From positions 1 through 5,081 of the forward strand of contig JACQMD010000150.1 in NCBI GenBank assembly GCA_016203755.1: 5,081 nt of DNA, read 5' to 3'. Below the pieces are notes generated by a model, which saw only the letters and a program-made list of their open reading frames with translations, was not told the origin of the DNA and did no database searches. Source of the DNA: Candidatus Roizmanbacteria bacterium. Lineage in GTDB: Bacteria > Patescibacteriota > Microgenomatia > GCA-001788215 > 2-01-FULL-40-14. Numbering within the stretch: position 1 is the first letter of the stretch; each line of letters begins with the position of its first letter. Shown here in pieces: positions 1 to 4,886 of the stretch. The translations under genes were made by a program, and so were the position numbers.

Positions 1-630
1 CCACTTGACCATGTTATTAACCATATACATGTATCAATTGAGGGGGTGCACAACAAATACAATGCAGCTGCAGCTCTTCTTGCGGTCGACTCTATTGGAA
101 TCAACCCGGATGAAGAACTTTTACACTCATTTATTCCGGCATTTGGGCGGATGGAAGAGATTAAACTGACCAATCAACAGGGAGAAGAAAAGCGAGCTGT
201 CATACTTCTTTCTAAAAACCCGACGGGATTTAATCAGAACATTAAATTGCTAACCGAAAAGAATGGCGTTGGATCGATATTGTTAGTATTAAATAATCGT
301 ATCCCCGATGGGCGGGACGTGAGCTGGATTTGGGATGTTGATTTTGGACCGGTTGTTGATCATTCTTCAATCATTGTTTCTGGAGATCGAGTTTGGGATC
401 TTGCGCTCCGTATCAAGTATAAAGTATCAAGTATAAAGTATAAAGCGGTAGCTCCAAAAAATAAAACACCAATACAACAATATAACAATATAACTATTGA
501 GGAGGATTTAAAGAAGGCGATTGCTACCGGTTTAAAAAAGACCAACAGTAAGAGCACTTTGTATATTCTTCCCACCTATTCGGCGATGTTGGAGGTGAGG
601 AAGATACTTTTAGGAAGAAAATTATTATGA
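1..630 (+). CDS. murT: Lipid II isoglutaminyl synthase, ligase subunit MurT (C-terminal part, 5' end outside window)
   Basis: The reading frame is open from base 1, so this is the last 209 codons of a protein that normally has about 440 residues. MurT is a Mur-ligase-fold enzyme. With GatD it amidates the alpha-carboxyl of D-Glu in the lipid II stem peptide, at the cytoplasmic face of the membrane, using ATP and ammonia from glutamine. In the visible part I see the end of the central Mur-ligase domain (YNAAAALLA near residue 20), then the MurT C-terminal domain (DUF1727): AFGRMEEI (48-55), SKNPTGFNQ (71-79), DGRDVSWIWDVDF (103-115), SGDRVWDLALRIKY (127-140) and LPTYSAMLEVRKIL (190-203). The DGRD-SWIWD block is where the family places the aspartate that completes the GatD catalytic triad. 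The linker at residues 137-165 is low-complexity and holds a heptamer repeat tract. The first in-frame start codon in the window, GTG at 46, is internal and not the true start. The TGA stop overlaps the gatD ATG, so the two subunits are translationally coupled. Confidence 0.93.
   Translation, partial: PLDHVINHIHVSIEGVHNKYNAAAALLAVDSIGINPDEELLHSFIPAFGRMEEIKLTNQQGEEKRAVILLSKNPTGFNQNIKLLTEKNGVGSILLVLNNRIPDGRDVSWIWDVDFGPVVDHSSIIVSGDRVWDLALRIKYKVSSIKYKAVAPKNKTPIQQYNNITIEEDLKKAIATGLKKTNSKSTLYILPTYSAMLEVRKILLGRKLL
410..444. repeat. Heptamer tandem repeat, tract 1 (GTATMAA x5)
   Basis: Five contiguous 7-bp units: GTATCAA, GTATAAA, GTATCAA, GTATAAA, GTATAAA, followed by one more G. The first 28 bp also read as a perfect 14-bp direct repeat. 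The tract lies inside murT and is translated as roughly IKYKVSSIKYKA in the linker after the conserved RIKY block. It has the same period and unit number as the tracts at 631 and 863. Confidence 0.9.
476..494. repeat. Short 8-bp tandem repeat (AACAATAT x2.4)
   Basis: Two perfect copies of AACAATAT and the first three bases of a third, in the same variable MurT linker about 30 bp after the heptamer tract. It is translated as part of QQYNNIT. The tract is short and could be simple slippage in an A+T-rich linker. Confidence 0.5.
612..617 (+). promoter_or_regulatory. Ribosome binding site of gatD, inside the murT 3' end
   Basis: AGGAAG lies 9 bases before the ATG at 627. It supports that ATG as the gatD start although the first dozen codons are repeat-derived. 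Confidence 0.6.
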
Positions 631-1409
631 ATTCAAAATTACGAATTACGAATTACGAATTACGAATCGGTTGGCTGTATCCGGAACTCATGAGTACGTA
701 CGGCGACTACGGCAACATCATTGTATTGCAACGGCGGTGTGAATGGCGGGGTATTAACGTGGATGTTGTCCATTTGTCATTAAGCAAATGGGAAAAGGAT
801 ATAGACCTTCTCTTTATGGGCGGAGCGCAGGATAAGGAACAGGAAATCGTCTCAGAAGACTTAGTTCAAAGTTCAAAGTTAAAAGTTAAAAGTTTAACAA
901 AAATGATCGAAGATGGTATTCCGGGTTTATACATTTGTGGAGCGTACCAGTTTCTTGGACAATATTATAAGGCGGCGGATGAAACAACAATTCCCGGACT
1001 TGGTATTTTTGATATGTATACGGTCAATCCGGGAAAACATGAAAAGAGATTGATTGGCGATATTATCGTTGATGTGAGCAATAGTACATTCTCTGAATTT
1101 GGTTATACACAACTGGTTGGTTTTGAGAATCACGGCGGACGGACGTATTTGGGAAAAAGTGCAACGCCATTTGCGCACGTTGTAAAGGGATTTGGTAACA
1201 ACGGAGAGGACGGGACAGAAGGGATACTCTACAAAAATAGTATTGGATCCTATCTCCATGGGCCGCTCCTTCCGAAAAATCCCGAAATTGCTGATTGGTT
1301 CATTGCAAAAGCACTAGAGCATAAATATAACGATGAGATAACCCTTCAGGCCCTTGATGATTCTTGGGAGCAACAGGCGAAAAAAGCAGTGCTTTCAACA
1401 TATGAATAA
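627..1409 (+). CDS. gatD: Lipid II isoglutaminyl synthase, glutaminase subunit GatD
   Basis: Class I (triad) glutamine amidotransferase of the CobB/CobQ-like type. It hydrolyses glutamine and passes ammonia to MurT, so that D-Glu in lipid II becomes D-isoglutamine. The protein has 260 residues, against 243 in S. aureus. Family landmarks run in order: IGWLYPELMSTYGDYGNI (14-31), RRCEWRGI (36-43), LLFMGGAQDKEQ (61-72), ICGAYQFLG (103-111) with nucleophile Cys104, GLGIFDMYT (124-132), VGFENHGGRTYLG (164-176), and GSYLHGPLLPKNPEIADW (207-224) with catalytic His211. The third triad residue comes from MurT, encoded next door. Residues 2-13 (NSKLRITNYELR) are translated from a heptamer repeat; the family normally begins at the equivalent of about residue 10. 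A second repeat gives SSKLKVKSL (82-90) between conserved blocks. Two usually glycine positions differ (GGAQD for GGGQD, CGAYQ for CGGYQ), but the catalytic residues remain. ATG 627 is chosen because it has an upstream AGGAAG and overlaps the murT stop. No other ATG occurs before the conserved core. Confidence 0.95.
   Translation: MNSKLRITNYELRIGWLYPELMSTYGDYGNIIVLQRRCEWRGINVDVVHLSLSKWEKDIDLLFMGGAQDKEQEIVSEDLVQSSKLKVKSLTKMIEDGIPGLYICGAYQFLGQYYKAADETTIPGLGIFDMYTVNPGKHEKRLIGDIIVDVSNSTFSEFGYTQLVGFENHGGRTYLGKSATPFAHVVKGFGNNGEDGTEGILYKNSIGSYLHGPLLPKNPEIADWFIAKALEHKYNDEITLQALDDSWEQQAKKAVLSTYE
631..667. repeat. Heptamer tandem repeat, tract 2 (ATTACGA x4 plus degenerate unit)
   Basis: A degenerate unit ATTCAAA (631-637), then four perfect ATTACGA units (638-665) and a partial AT. 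The tract starts one base after the gatD start codon and stops just before the codons for the conserved GWLYPE motif. It therefore encodes the extra N-terminal residues of this GatD. Confidence 0.93.
863..897. repeat. Heptamer tandem repeat, tract 3 (AGTTMAA x5)
   Basis: Five units: AGTTCAA, AGTTCAA, AGTTAAA, AGTTAAA, AGTTTAA. The tract is inside gatD and is translated as SSKLKVKSL, between the GGAQDKEQ block and the helix before the catalytic cysteine. It is 35 bp, the same length as the other two tracts. Confidence 0.9.
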
Positions 1410-2109
1410 TAATACAACAATAACGGCGTTGCAGCAGGAGTTGACGCTTCTCTATCGGGTTGCACAGCATCTCAATACACTTGAGATTGATGAGTTGCTT
1501 GCCGAGATTGTGATCATTGCATCTGAGGTAACCTCTGCCGATTCATGCTTTATCTATGTTGTTGATCAGGAGAAAAAAGGACTGGTGTTACGGGCGTCAA
1601 AAAATCCTCACAAGACACAACTGAGGAGCATTAAAATGCAACTGGGAGAAGGTATTACCGGCTGGGTGGCACGAGAGCAAAAAGCGGTAGCGCTTTCAAG
1701 CGGAGCATCAGAGGACCCGCGGTTTAAATATTTTTCATCTCTTCCCGAAGATAGGTTTGAGGCATTTTTGTCAGTACCCATTGTCAATAAAACAGGAGTT
1801 GTGGGGGTTATCAACATCCAGCACAAAAAACCGCGAACATATGGAAATCAGGAGATTCGTTTGCTCACCGGAATTGGCAAACTTGTTGGTGGGGCAATTG
1901 AAAACGCATTGCTTATCGAGGAAACACTTGCGCTGAAAGATGCGCTTGAATTCCGGAAAACACTCGATCGGGCAAAAGGAATACTGATGAAACAGAAACA
2001 CCTTACCGAACAGGAAGCGTATTCATTTCTCAGATCTGAAAGTATGAAGGAGCGTAAATCTATTAAAGAACTTGCAGAGGCTATACTACTTGTTGAACGA
2101 CTCAGATGA
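1402..2109 (+). CDS. GAF-ANTAR regulator, putative RNA-binding transcription antiterminator
   Basis: This is a 235-residue cytoplasmic regulator. Residues about 27-170 form a GAF sensor domain: ELLAEIVIIASEVTSADSC, GEGITGWVA (82-90), SVPIVNKTGVVGVINIQ (124-140), then a helix to about 172. Residues about 175-235 form an ANTAR domain: EFRKTLDRAKGILM (183-196), LTEQEAYSFLRSESM (201-215), KSIKELAEAI (219-228). ANTAR domains (AmiR, NasR, NasT, EutV) bind paired RNA hairpins with hexanucleotide loops and prevent intrinsic termination. No receiver domain is present, so the signal is probably a small molecule or partner sensed by GAF; the ligand cannot be read from sequence. ATG 1402 is preferred. 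It overlaps the gatD stop by 8 bp and gives a normal N-terminus, whereas starts at 1354 (TTG) or 1357 (ATG) add basic residues encoded inside gatD. No Shine-Dalgarno sequence precedes it, consistent with coupling to gatD. A likely target, the glnA leader, lies about 410 bp downstream. Confidence 0.9.
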   Translation: MNNNTTITALQQELTLLYRVAQHLNTLEIDELLAEIVIIASEVTSADSCFIYVVDQEKKGLVLRASKNPHKTQLRSIKMQLGEGITGWVAREQKAVALSSGASEDPRFKYFSSLPEDRFEAFLSVPIVNKTGVVGVINIQHKKPRTYGNQEIRLLTGIGKLVGGAIENALLIEETLALKDALEFRKTLDRAKGILMKQKHLTEQEAYSFLRSESMKERKSIKELAEAILLVERLR

Positions 2110-2127
2110 TGTGGTATGCTGTTTGTT

Positions 2128-2463
2128 ATGACGGACGATTTGACGAGTAAACACTGTGTTCCGTGTGAAGGCGGGGTGGAACCGATATCGGAGAAAGCGG
2201 TGAATGAGTACCTGCAACAGTTATCGTTGCGGTGGGAAGTGGTTGACGGTAAAAAAATCCGCCACACGTTCAAATTTAAGGATTTTAAAGAAGCGATGGT
2301 ATTTATCAATAAGGTTGCTGAGCTTGCTGAGTCAGAGGGTCATCATCCGGATATTCATATTTATTACAATAAAGTGACGATTGAACTCTGGACTCACGCA
2401 ATCGGCGGTTTATTCGACAATGATTTTATCCTGGCTGCTAAGATTGAGAAAATACTAACGTAA
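2128..2463 (+). CDS. phhB: Pterin-4a-carbinolamine dehydratase (4a-hydroxytetrahydrobiopterin dehydratase)
   Basis: A 111-residue single-domain protein of the DCoH/PhhB family. The family dehydrates 4a-hydroxytetrahydropterin, regenerating the pterin cofactor of aromatic amino acid hydroxylases. Seen in sequence: KHCVPCEGG near the N-terminus, WEVVDGKKIRHTFKFKDF, the signature EGHHPDIHIYY, then LWTHAIGGLFDNDFILAAKI. The three active-site histidines of the family (61, 62 and 79 in human DCoH) are present with exact spacing, at residues 72, 73 and 90 from this start. ATG 2128 is chosen because MTDDLTSKHCVPCEGG resembles family N-termini. ATG 2116 in the same frame would add MLFV and would leave only 6 bp after the upstream stop; neither has a good Shine-Dalgarno sequence. 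It is the last gene of the murT operon. No aromatic hydroxylase is visible, so its physiological partner here is unknown; some bacterial members work in other pterin pathways. Confidence 0.93.
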   Translation: MTDDLTSKHCVPCEGGVEPISEKAVNEYLQQLSLRWEVVDGKKIRHTFKFKDFKEAMVFINKVAELAESEGHHPDIHIYYNKVTIELWTHAIGGLFDNDFILAAKIEKILT

Positions 2464-2477
2464 CACTCATTTACCAC

Positions 2478-2507
2478 TTGACAACACCTCTATTTCAATA
2501 GTAAAGT
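2478..2507 (+). promoter_or_regulatory. Candidate sigma-70-type promoter of glnA
   Basis: A perfect -35 TTGACA (2478-2483) is followed after 18 bp by TAAAGT (2502-2507), a 4/6 match to the -10 consensus. Transcription would begin near 2513-2515, just before the hairpin at 2520. It lies after the dehydratase stop, in the only gap large enough to hold a promoter for glnA. Confidence 0.55.
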
Positions 2508-2519
2508 AACAGAAAATTC

Positions 2520-2537
2520 GGAGACAACGACGTCTTC
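2520..2537 (+). promoter_or_regulatory. Candidate ANTAR-type antiterminator hairpin in the glnA leader
   Basis: GGAGAC pairs with GTCTTC (6 bp, one G-U) around the hexaloop AACGAC. The loop has A at position 1 and G at position 4, the two conserved loop bases of ANTAR target hairpins. Bases 2533-2537 of its 3' arm are also the 5' arm of the terminator at 2533-2573, so only one structure can form. ANTAR sites normally come as a pair. The best second hairpin is GATCA/TGATC at 2542-2557 with loop ACGAGT, which lacks G4. The structure is seen; the protein-RNA link is inferred. Confidence 0.45.
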
Positions 2538-2573
2538 CAATGATCAACGAGTTGATCGGCGGAAGATTTTTTT
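2533..2573 (+). terminator. Intrinsic terminator / attenuator in the glnA leader
   Basis: TCTTCC (2533-2538) pairs with GGAAGA (2561-2566). After a 3-nt internal loop, GATCAA pairs with TTGATC around a CGAG loop. Seven T residues follow directly (2567-2573). It ends 19 bp before the glnA start and only the ribosome binding site lies between, so transcription of glnA must pass through it. That makes it an attenuator rather than only the end of the upstream operon. Confidence 0.8.
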
Positions 2574-2577
2574 ATGG

Positions 2578-2587
2578 AAAGGAGGTG
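2578..2587 (+). promoter_or_regulatory. Strong Shine-Dalgarno sequence of glnA
   Basis: AAAGGAGGTG is a near-perfect complement of the 16S rRNA 3' end, with GGAGG 7 bases before the ATG at 2593. It fixes the glnA start and is the strongest site in the window. Confidence 0.9.
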
Positions 2588-2592
2588 AAACC

Positions 2593-3927
2593 ATGACTAT
2601 CGAGGAAGTACTCAAACGGGCAAAGAAAGATACTATCGCATTTATCGAATATCAGTTCAGCGATTTCTTAGGGCAGGTTAAAAGTCTGACACAGCCAGTC
2701 GAACAGTTATCAGATGCCTTAACTCACGGCGTCTGGTTTGACGGCTCATCTATCGAAGGATTTGCCAGAATCCATGAGAGCGATATGATTCTTCGACCCG
2801 ATCCGGCAACCTATGCACTCTTACCCTGGTGGAGTGAGAATGGCAAAGGAGGAGTCGCACGTTTTATGTGTGATATCGCACTTCCCAATGGTGATCCGTT
2901 CCCGGGAGATCCGCGAACAACACTCAAGCGAGCTCTCGCCAAGGCAAAAAAGTTGGGATACGAGTACAATGTCGGGCCTGAACTTGAATTTTTCCTGTTT
3001 AAAAAAGATGAGAATGGTGAGATTGTGCGTTATAGTCGGGGAAACGGCGACTACTTCGTGCTTTCGATGGATGAAACCTACGAGATTAAGCGGGAAATTA
3101 TCCGCTCGCTCAAAACCATTGGTATTACGGTCGAAATGAGTCATTATGAAGTGGCACACAATCAGCACGAGATTGATTTCCGCTATGCGGATGCACTCAG
3201 TACCGCAGATGCTGCCATGACGCTCAAATATACGGTAAAATACATTGCGGCCCGTCATGGCTATCACGCCACATTCATGCCCAAGCCAATTTACGGGGTA
3301 AATGGATCGGGGATGCATGTCCATCAGAGTCTGTTCAAACAGGGAAAAAATGCCTTTTTCAAACGGAGTGATCCGTATGGACTTTCTGAGATTGCCTATA
3401 AGTTTGTCGGAGGGCAACTACGTTATGTTCGGGATATTGCAGCAATTGTAGCGCCAACTGTTAATTCTTACAAACGTTTAACTCCGGGATTTGAGGCGCC
3501 GGTGTATATTTGCTGGGCGCGGAAAAATAGAAGCGCATTGATTCGTGTTCCCGAAATTACCAAGGGCAGGGATAGTGCTACCCGTGTTGAACTTCGCTGC
3601 CCTGATGGATCAAGCAATCCCTATCTTACTTTTGCAGCGATGTTAAGCGCGGGTCTAAAGGGAATTGAAGAAAAGATAAGCCCTCCAAAACCTGTTGAGG
3701 AAGACGTGTATGAATTTTCAGATGAGCAAATGAAACAATACTATATTGATAAATTGCCATCAACCCTTGCTGAATCACTTGATTTGTTTGAGAACGGAGT
3801 GATTGGAAAAGAAGTATTTGATACCGCGACATTTTCCCGCTATCTTGCTGCAAAGCGAGCTGAATGGGATGTGTTTCGCACGCACGTAACAGCGTGGGAA
3901 GTTGATCGGTATATAGAGATTTATTAA
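2593..3927 (+). CDS. glnA: Glutamine synthetase, type I (alpha subgroup)
   Basis: Makes glutamine from glutamate, ammonia and ATP as a cytoplasmic dodecamer. The length, 444 residues, equals that of B. subtilis GlnA. The N-terminal beta-grasp domain contains FDGSSIEGFARIHESDM (49-65), and the catalytic domain follows. Metal and substrate residues are visible: Glu130 and Glu132 in GPELEFFLF, Glu186 and Glu193 in HYEVAHNQHEIDF, His242 in NGSGMHVH, the flap glutamate Glu301 in NSYKRLTPGFEAP, KNRSALIRVP (311-320), and Glu333 and Arg335 in RVELRCPDGSSNPYL. The 25-residue insertion and the adenylylation tyrosine loop of the beta subgroup are absent. Arg59 matches the arginine that mediates feedback inhibition in B. 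subtilis (Arg62). Control is therefore probably by feedback and transcription, not adenylylation. Oddities are SHYE for the usual SHHE, DYFVL for GYFDL, APTVNS for NPTVNS, and a loop (ITKGRDSA) longer than in B. subtilis. Tandem stops TAA TGA end the gene. Confidence 0.97.
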   Translation: MTIEEVLKRAKKDTIAFIEYQFSDFLGQVKSLTQPVEQLSDALTHGVWFDGSSIEGFARIHESDMILRPDPATYALLPWWSENGKGGVARFMCDIALPNGDPFPGDPRTTLKRALAKAKKLGYEYNVGPELEFFLFKKDENGEIVRYSRGNGDYFVLSMDETYEIKREIIRSLKTIGITVEMSHYEVAHNQHEIDFRYADALSTADAAMTLKYTVKYIAARHGYHATFMPKPIYGVNGSGMHVHQSLFKQGKNAFFKRSDPYGLSEIAYKFVGGQLRYVRDIAAIVAPTVNSYKRLTPGFEAPVYICWARKNRSALIRVPEITKGRDSATRVELRCPDGSSNPYLTFAAMLSAGLKGIEEKISPPKPVEEDVYEFSDEQMKQYYIDKLPSTLAESLDLFENGVIGKEVFDTATFSRYLAAKRAEWDVFRTHVTAWEVDRYIEIY

Positions 3928-3932
3928 TGACC

Positions 3933-3965
3933 AAAAAAAACACCCGCCAGTGGCGGGTGTTTTTT
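3933..3965. terminator. Bidirectional intrinsic terminator between glnA and the RRM gene
   Basis: CACCCGCC (3941-3948) and GGCGGGTG (3952-3959) form a perfect GC-rich stem with an AGT loop. It is flanked by A8 on the left and T6 on the right, so it works on both strands. It begins 5 bp after the tandem stop of glnA and lies 12 bp past the stop of the convergent RRM gene. Confidence 0.95.
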
Positions 3966-3977
3966 GGGTAAAATAAT

Positions 3978-4307
3978 TTACCTTGAGTCGCGTCGACCAC
4001 CTCGATCATTTCGGCCTCCGCCAAATGATCCTCCTCCGCCGAAACGCTGTTCGCGGGGAACCATTGGACGAGCCTCATTGACCGCAACCTTTCGGCCATC
4101 AAGCTCTTTACCATTCAATTCAGTAATTGCTTTTTGTGCCTCTTCCTCTGTTTCATATTCAACAAAACCAAATCCTTTAGAACGACCACTCATGCGATCT
4201 GTGATAACGGTAGCAGAAACGACTTTACCAGCCTGTGAGAAGAACTCACGCAGCTTGTCATCTGTGGTGGCCCATGCCAACCCTCCGACAAATACTTTCT
4301 TGCTCAT
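3978..4307 (-). CDS. Glycine-rich RRM RNA-binding protein
   Basis: A 109-residue protein with one RNA recognition motif and a short Gly/Arg tail. RNP2 is VFVGGL (residues 5-10) and RNP1 is KGFGFVEY (44-51), with the aromatic residues that stack on RNA bases. The fold continues through EEEAQKAITELNGKELDGRKVAVNEARP to about residue 81. Residues 89-109 are rich in Gly, Arg and Asp (GGGGSFGGG, RGGRR), like the tails of cyanobacterial Rbp and plant GRP proteins. Such proteins bind single-stranded RNA and are often cold-induced in cyanobacteria; the role here is unknown, probably RNA chaperoning or mRNA stability. The start at 4307 has GGAGGTGA upstream. The gene converges on glnA and shares its terminator. 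It appears to be a single-gene unit with a leader of about 115 nt. Confidence 0.94.
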   Translation of the reverse strand: MSKKVFVGGLAWATTDDKLREFFSQAGKVVSATVITDRMSGRSKGFGFVEYETEEEAQKAITELNGKELDGRKVAVNEARPMVPREQRFGGGGSFGGGRNDRGGRRDSR

Positions 4308-4317
4308 ATAATTTCAT

Positions 4318-4325
4318 TCACCTCC
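4318..4325 (-). promoter_or_regulatory. Shine-Dalgarno sequence of the RRM gene
   Basis: GGAGGTGA on the minus strand, with 10 bases between it and the ATG. That is longer than usual but still supports the start at 4307. The ATG directly after GGAGGTGA is out of frame with the RRM. Confidence 0.75.
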
Positions 4326-4342
4326 ATTCCGTAACTCTTTTG

Positions 4343-4407
4343 ACGCTTGTTTGGTGAATGCTATCCTTTTTCGGAAAGTCTCCAAAGGCGCGATGAACAA
4401 ACAGCGT
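4343..4407 (-). other. Possible structured 5' leader of the RRM gene
   Basis: On the minus strand ACGCT (4407-4403) can pair with AGCGT (4347-4343), and an adjacent TGTT with AACA, with a 3-nt bulge. Inside it, CCTTT (4388-4384) can pair with AAAGG (4369-4365). The result is a branched or nested stem between the promoter and the Shine-Dalgarno sequence. It was found by eye and not folded; it could be chance. Confidence 0.25.
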
Positions 4408-4428
4408 GTAAAAGATAAACTGGGAAAT

Positions 4429-4437
4429 AGTATACCA
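4429..4437 (-). promoter_or_regulatory. Candidate extended -10 promoter of the RRM gene
   Basis: The minus strand reads TGGTATACT: a TGn extension joined to TATACT, a 5/6 match to TATAAT. The -35 is weak (TTGCGT with 19 bp spacing), as is usual for extended -10 promoters. Transcription would start near 4422, giving a leader of about 115 nt. Confidence 0.5.
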
Positions 4438-4487
4438 TAGTACTTCCACAATTACGCAAGGCAAGACGAACCTATGGAGTATTTCTC

Positions 4488-4516
4488 TTGAGGATTCTTC
4501 TTGCTTGGTGTACAAT
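4488..4516 (+). promoter_or_regulatory. Candidate promoter of gatC-gatA
   Basis: TTGAGG (4488-4493) and TACAAT (4511-4516) are separated by the optimal 17 bp. The transcript would begin near 4523, leaving a leader of only about 20 nt before the gatC ATG. This makes upstream in-frame starts at 4488 (TTG) or 4515 (ATG) unlikely, because they lie in the promoter. Confidence 0.65.
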
Positions 4517-4544
4517 GACGGCAATACACTGCCTCAAATCCACC

Positions 4545-4847
4545 ATGAAACAGCTTACCGACCAGGAAATCCGCCATATTGCCAAACTTGCGCGATTGCC
4601 GTTAACAGATAAGGAGATTGAGAAATTCCGCGGACAACTCTCCTCAATCCTTGACTACATGCAGAAACTCAACGAAGTCGATACTGCAAACGTTGAACCA
4701 ACCTTCCATGCTTCGGGAAACGTTGCTAATCGTTTTCAGGAACAGAAGAAGGGCGAAAACACCTTACCCAAAAAAGATGTGTTGCAAAACGCGAAGGAGA
4801 AAGATGAGGATTACGTGATTACAAAAGGAGTGTTTACAAAGGAGTAA
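4545..4847 (+). CDS. gatC: Asp-tRNA(Asn)/Glu-tRNA(Gln) amidotransferase subunit C
   Basis: The small subunit of GatCAB. It wraps between GatA and GatB and stabilises the complex that converts Glu-tRNA(Gln) or Asp-tRNA(Asn) to the amidated form, with glutamine as nitrogen donor. The 100 residues match the family length of about 95-100. Visible signatures are EIRHIAKLARLPLTDKEIEKF (8-28), LSSILDYMQKLNEVDTANVEPT (32-53) and the conserved Asn-Arg at 62-63 (family: LREDE region). The C-terminus YVITKGVFTKE (90-100) diverges from the usual YFVVPKVLE. The start at 4545 is chosen from the family N-terminus and the promoter position. No Shine-Dalgarno sequence precedes it. gatA follows after 71 bp, so the order is gatC-gatA; gatB is not in the window. 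Confidence 0.95.
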   Translation: MKQLTDQEIRHIAKLARLPLTDKEIEKFRGQLSSILDYMQKLNEVDTANVEPTFHASGNVANRFQEQKKGENTLPKKDVLQNAKEKDEDYVITKGVFTKE

Positions 4848-4856
4848 TTTTGCAGT

Positions 4857-4874
4857 GGAGCGATTTATCGCTCT
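4857..4874 (+). other. Hairpin 1 in the gatC-gatA gap
   Basis: GAGCGA (4858-4863) and TCGCTC (4868-4873) form a perfect stem around TTTA, with a possible extra G-U pair outside. No T-run follows (next bases CTAAATAATG), so it is not an intrinsic terminator. Confidence 0.6.
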
Positions 4875-4886
4875 CTAAATAATGAG

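Noticed and set aside
410..897. The repeat tracts as a CRISPR array
   Set aside because: Units are 7 bp, contiguous, without spacers, and of different sequence in each tract.
1848..2309. Long minus-strand open frame (153 codons) opposite the regulator and dehydratase genes
   Set aside because: It lies antisense to two clear domain-bearing genes, has a Ser-rich translation with no recognisable motif, and no minus-strand promoter or ribosome site was seen.
2501..2510. Possible upstream partner hairpin with loop AAAGTA for an ANTAR pair
   Set aside because: It has A1 and G4, but only two base pairs close the loop and it lies in the promoter -10 region.
2574..2588. Four-codon ORF (ATG GAA AGG AGG TGA) over the glnA ribosome site
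   Set aside because: Any ATG just before GAAAGGAGGTGA gives this frame; it has no ribosome site of its own and is most likely chance.
2821..3417. Long minus-strand open frame (198 codons) opposite glnA
   Set aside because: It mirrors conserved glnA codons and its translation resembles no family; a strong plus-strand gene explains the open frame.
3626..4114. Minus-strand open frame spanning the glnA end and the RRM tail
   Set aside because: It runs through the bidirectional terminator and overlaps two real genes in other frames.
4318..4524. Minus-strand 68-codon frame upstream of the RRM gene
   Set aside because: It starts with TTG, lacks a ribosome site, overlaps both predicted promoters and ends inside the RRM Shine-Dalgarno sequence.
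4488..4544. N-terminal extension of gatC from TTG 4488 or ATG 4515
   Set aside because: The extension does not match GatC family N-termini and its codons lie on the predicted -35/-10 elements.
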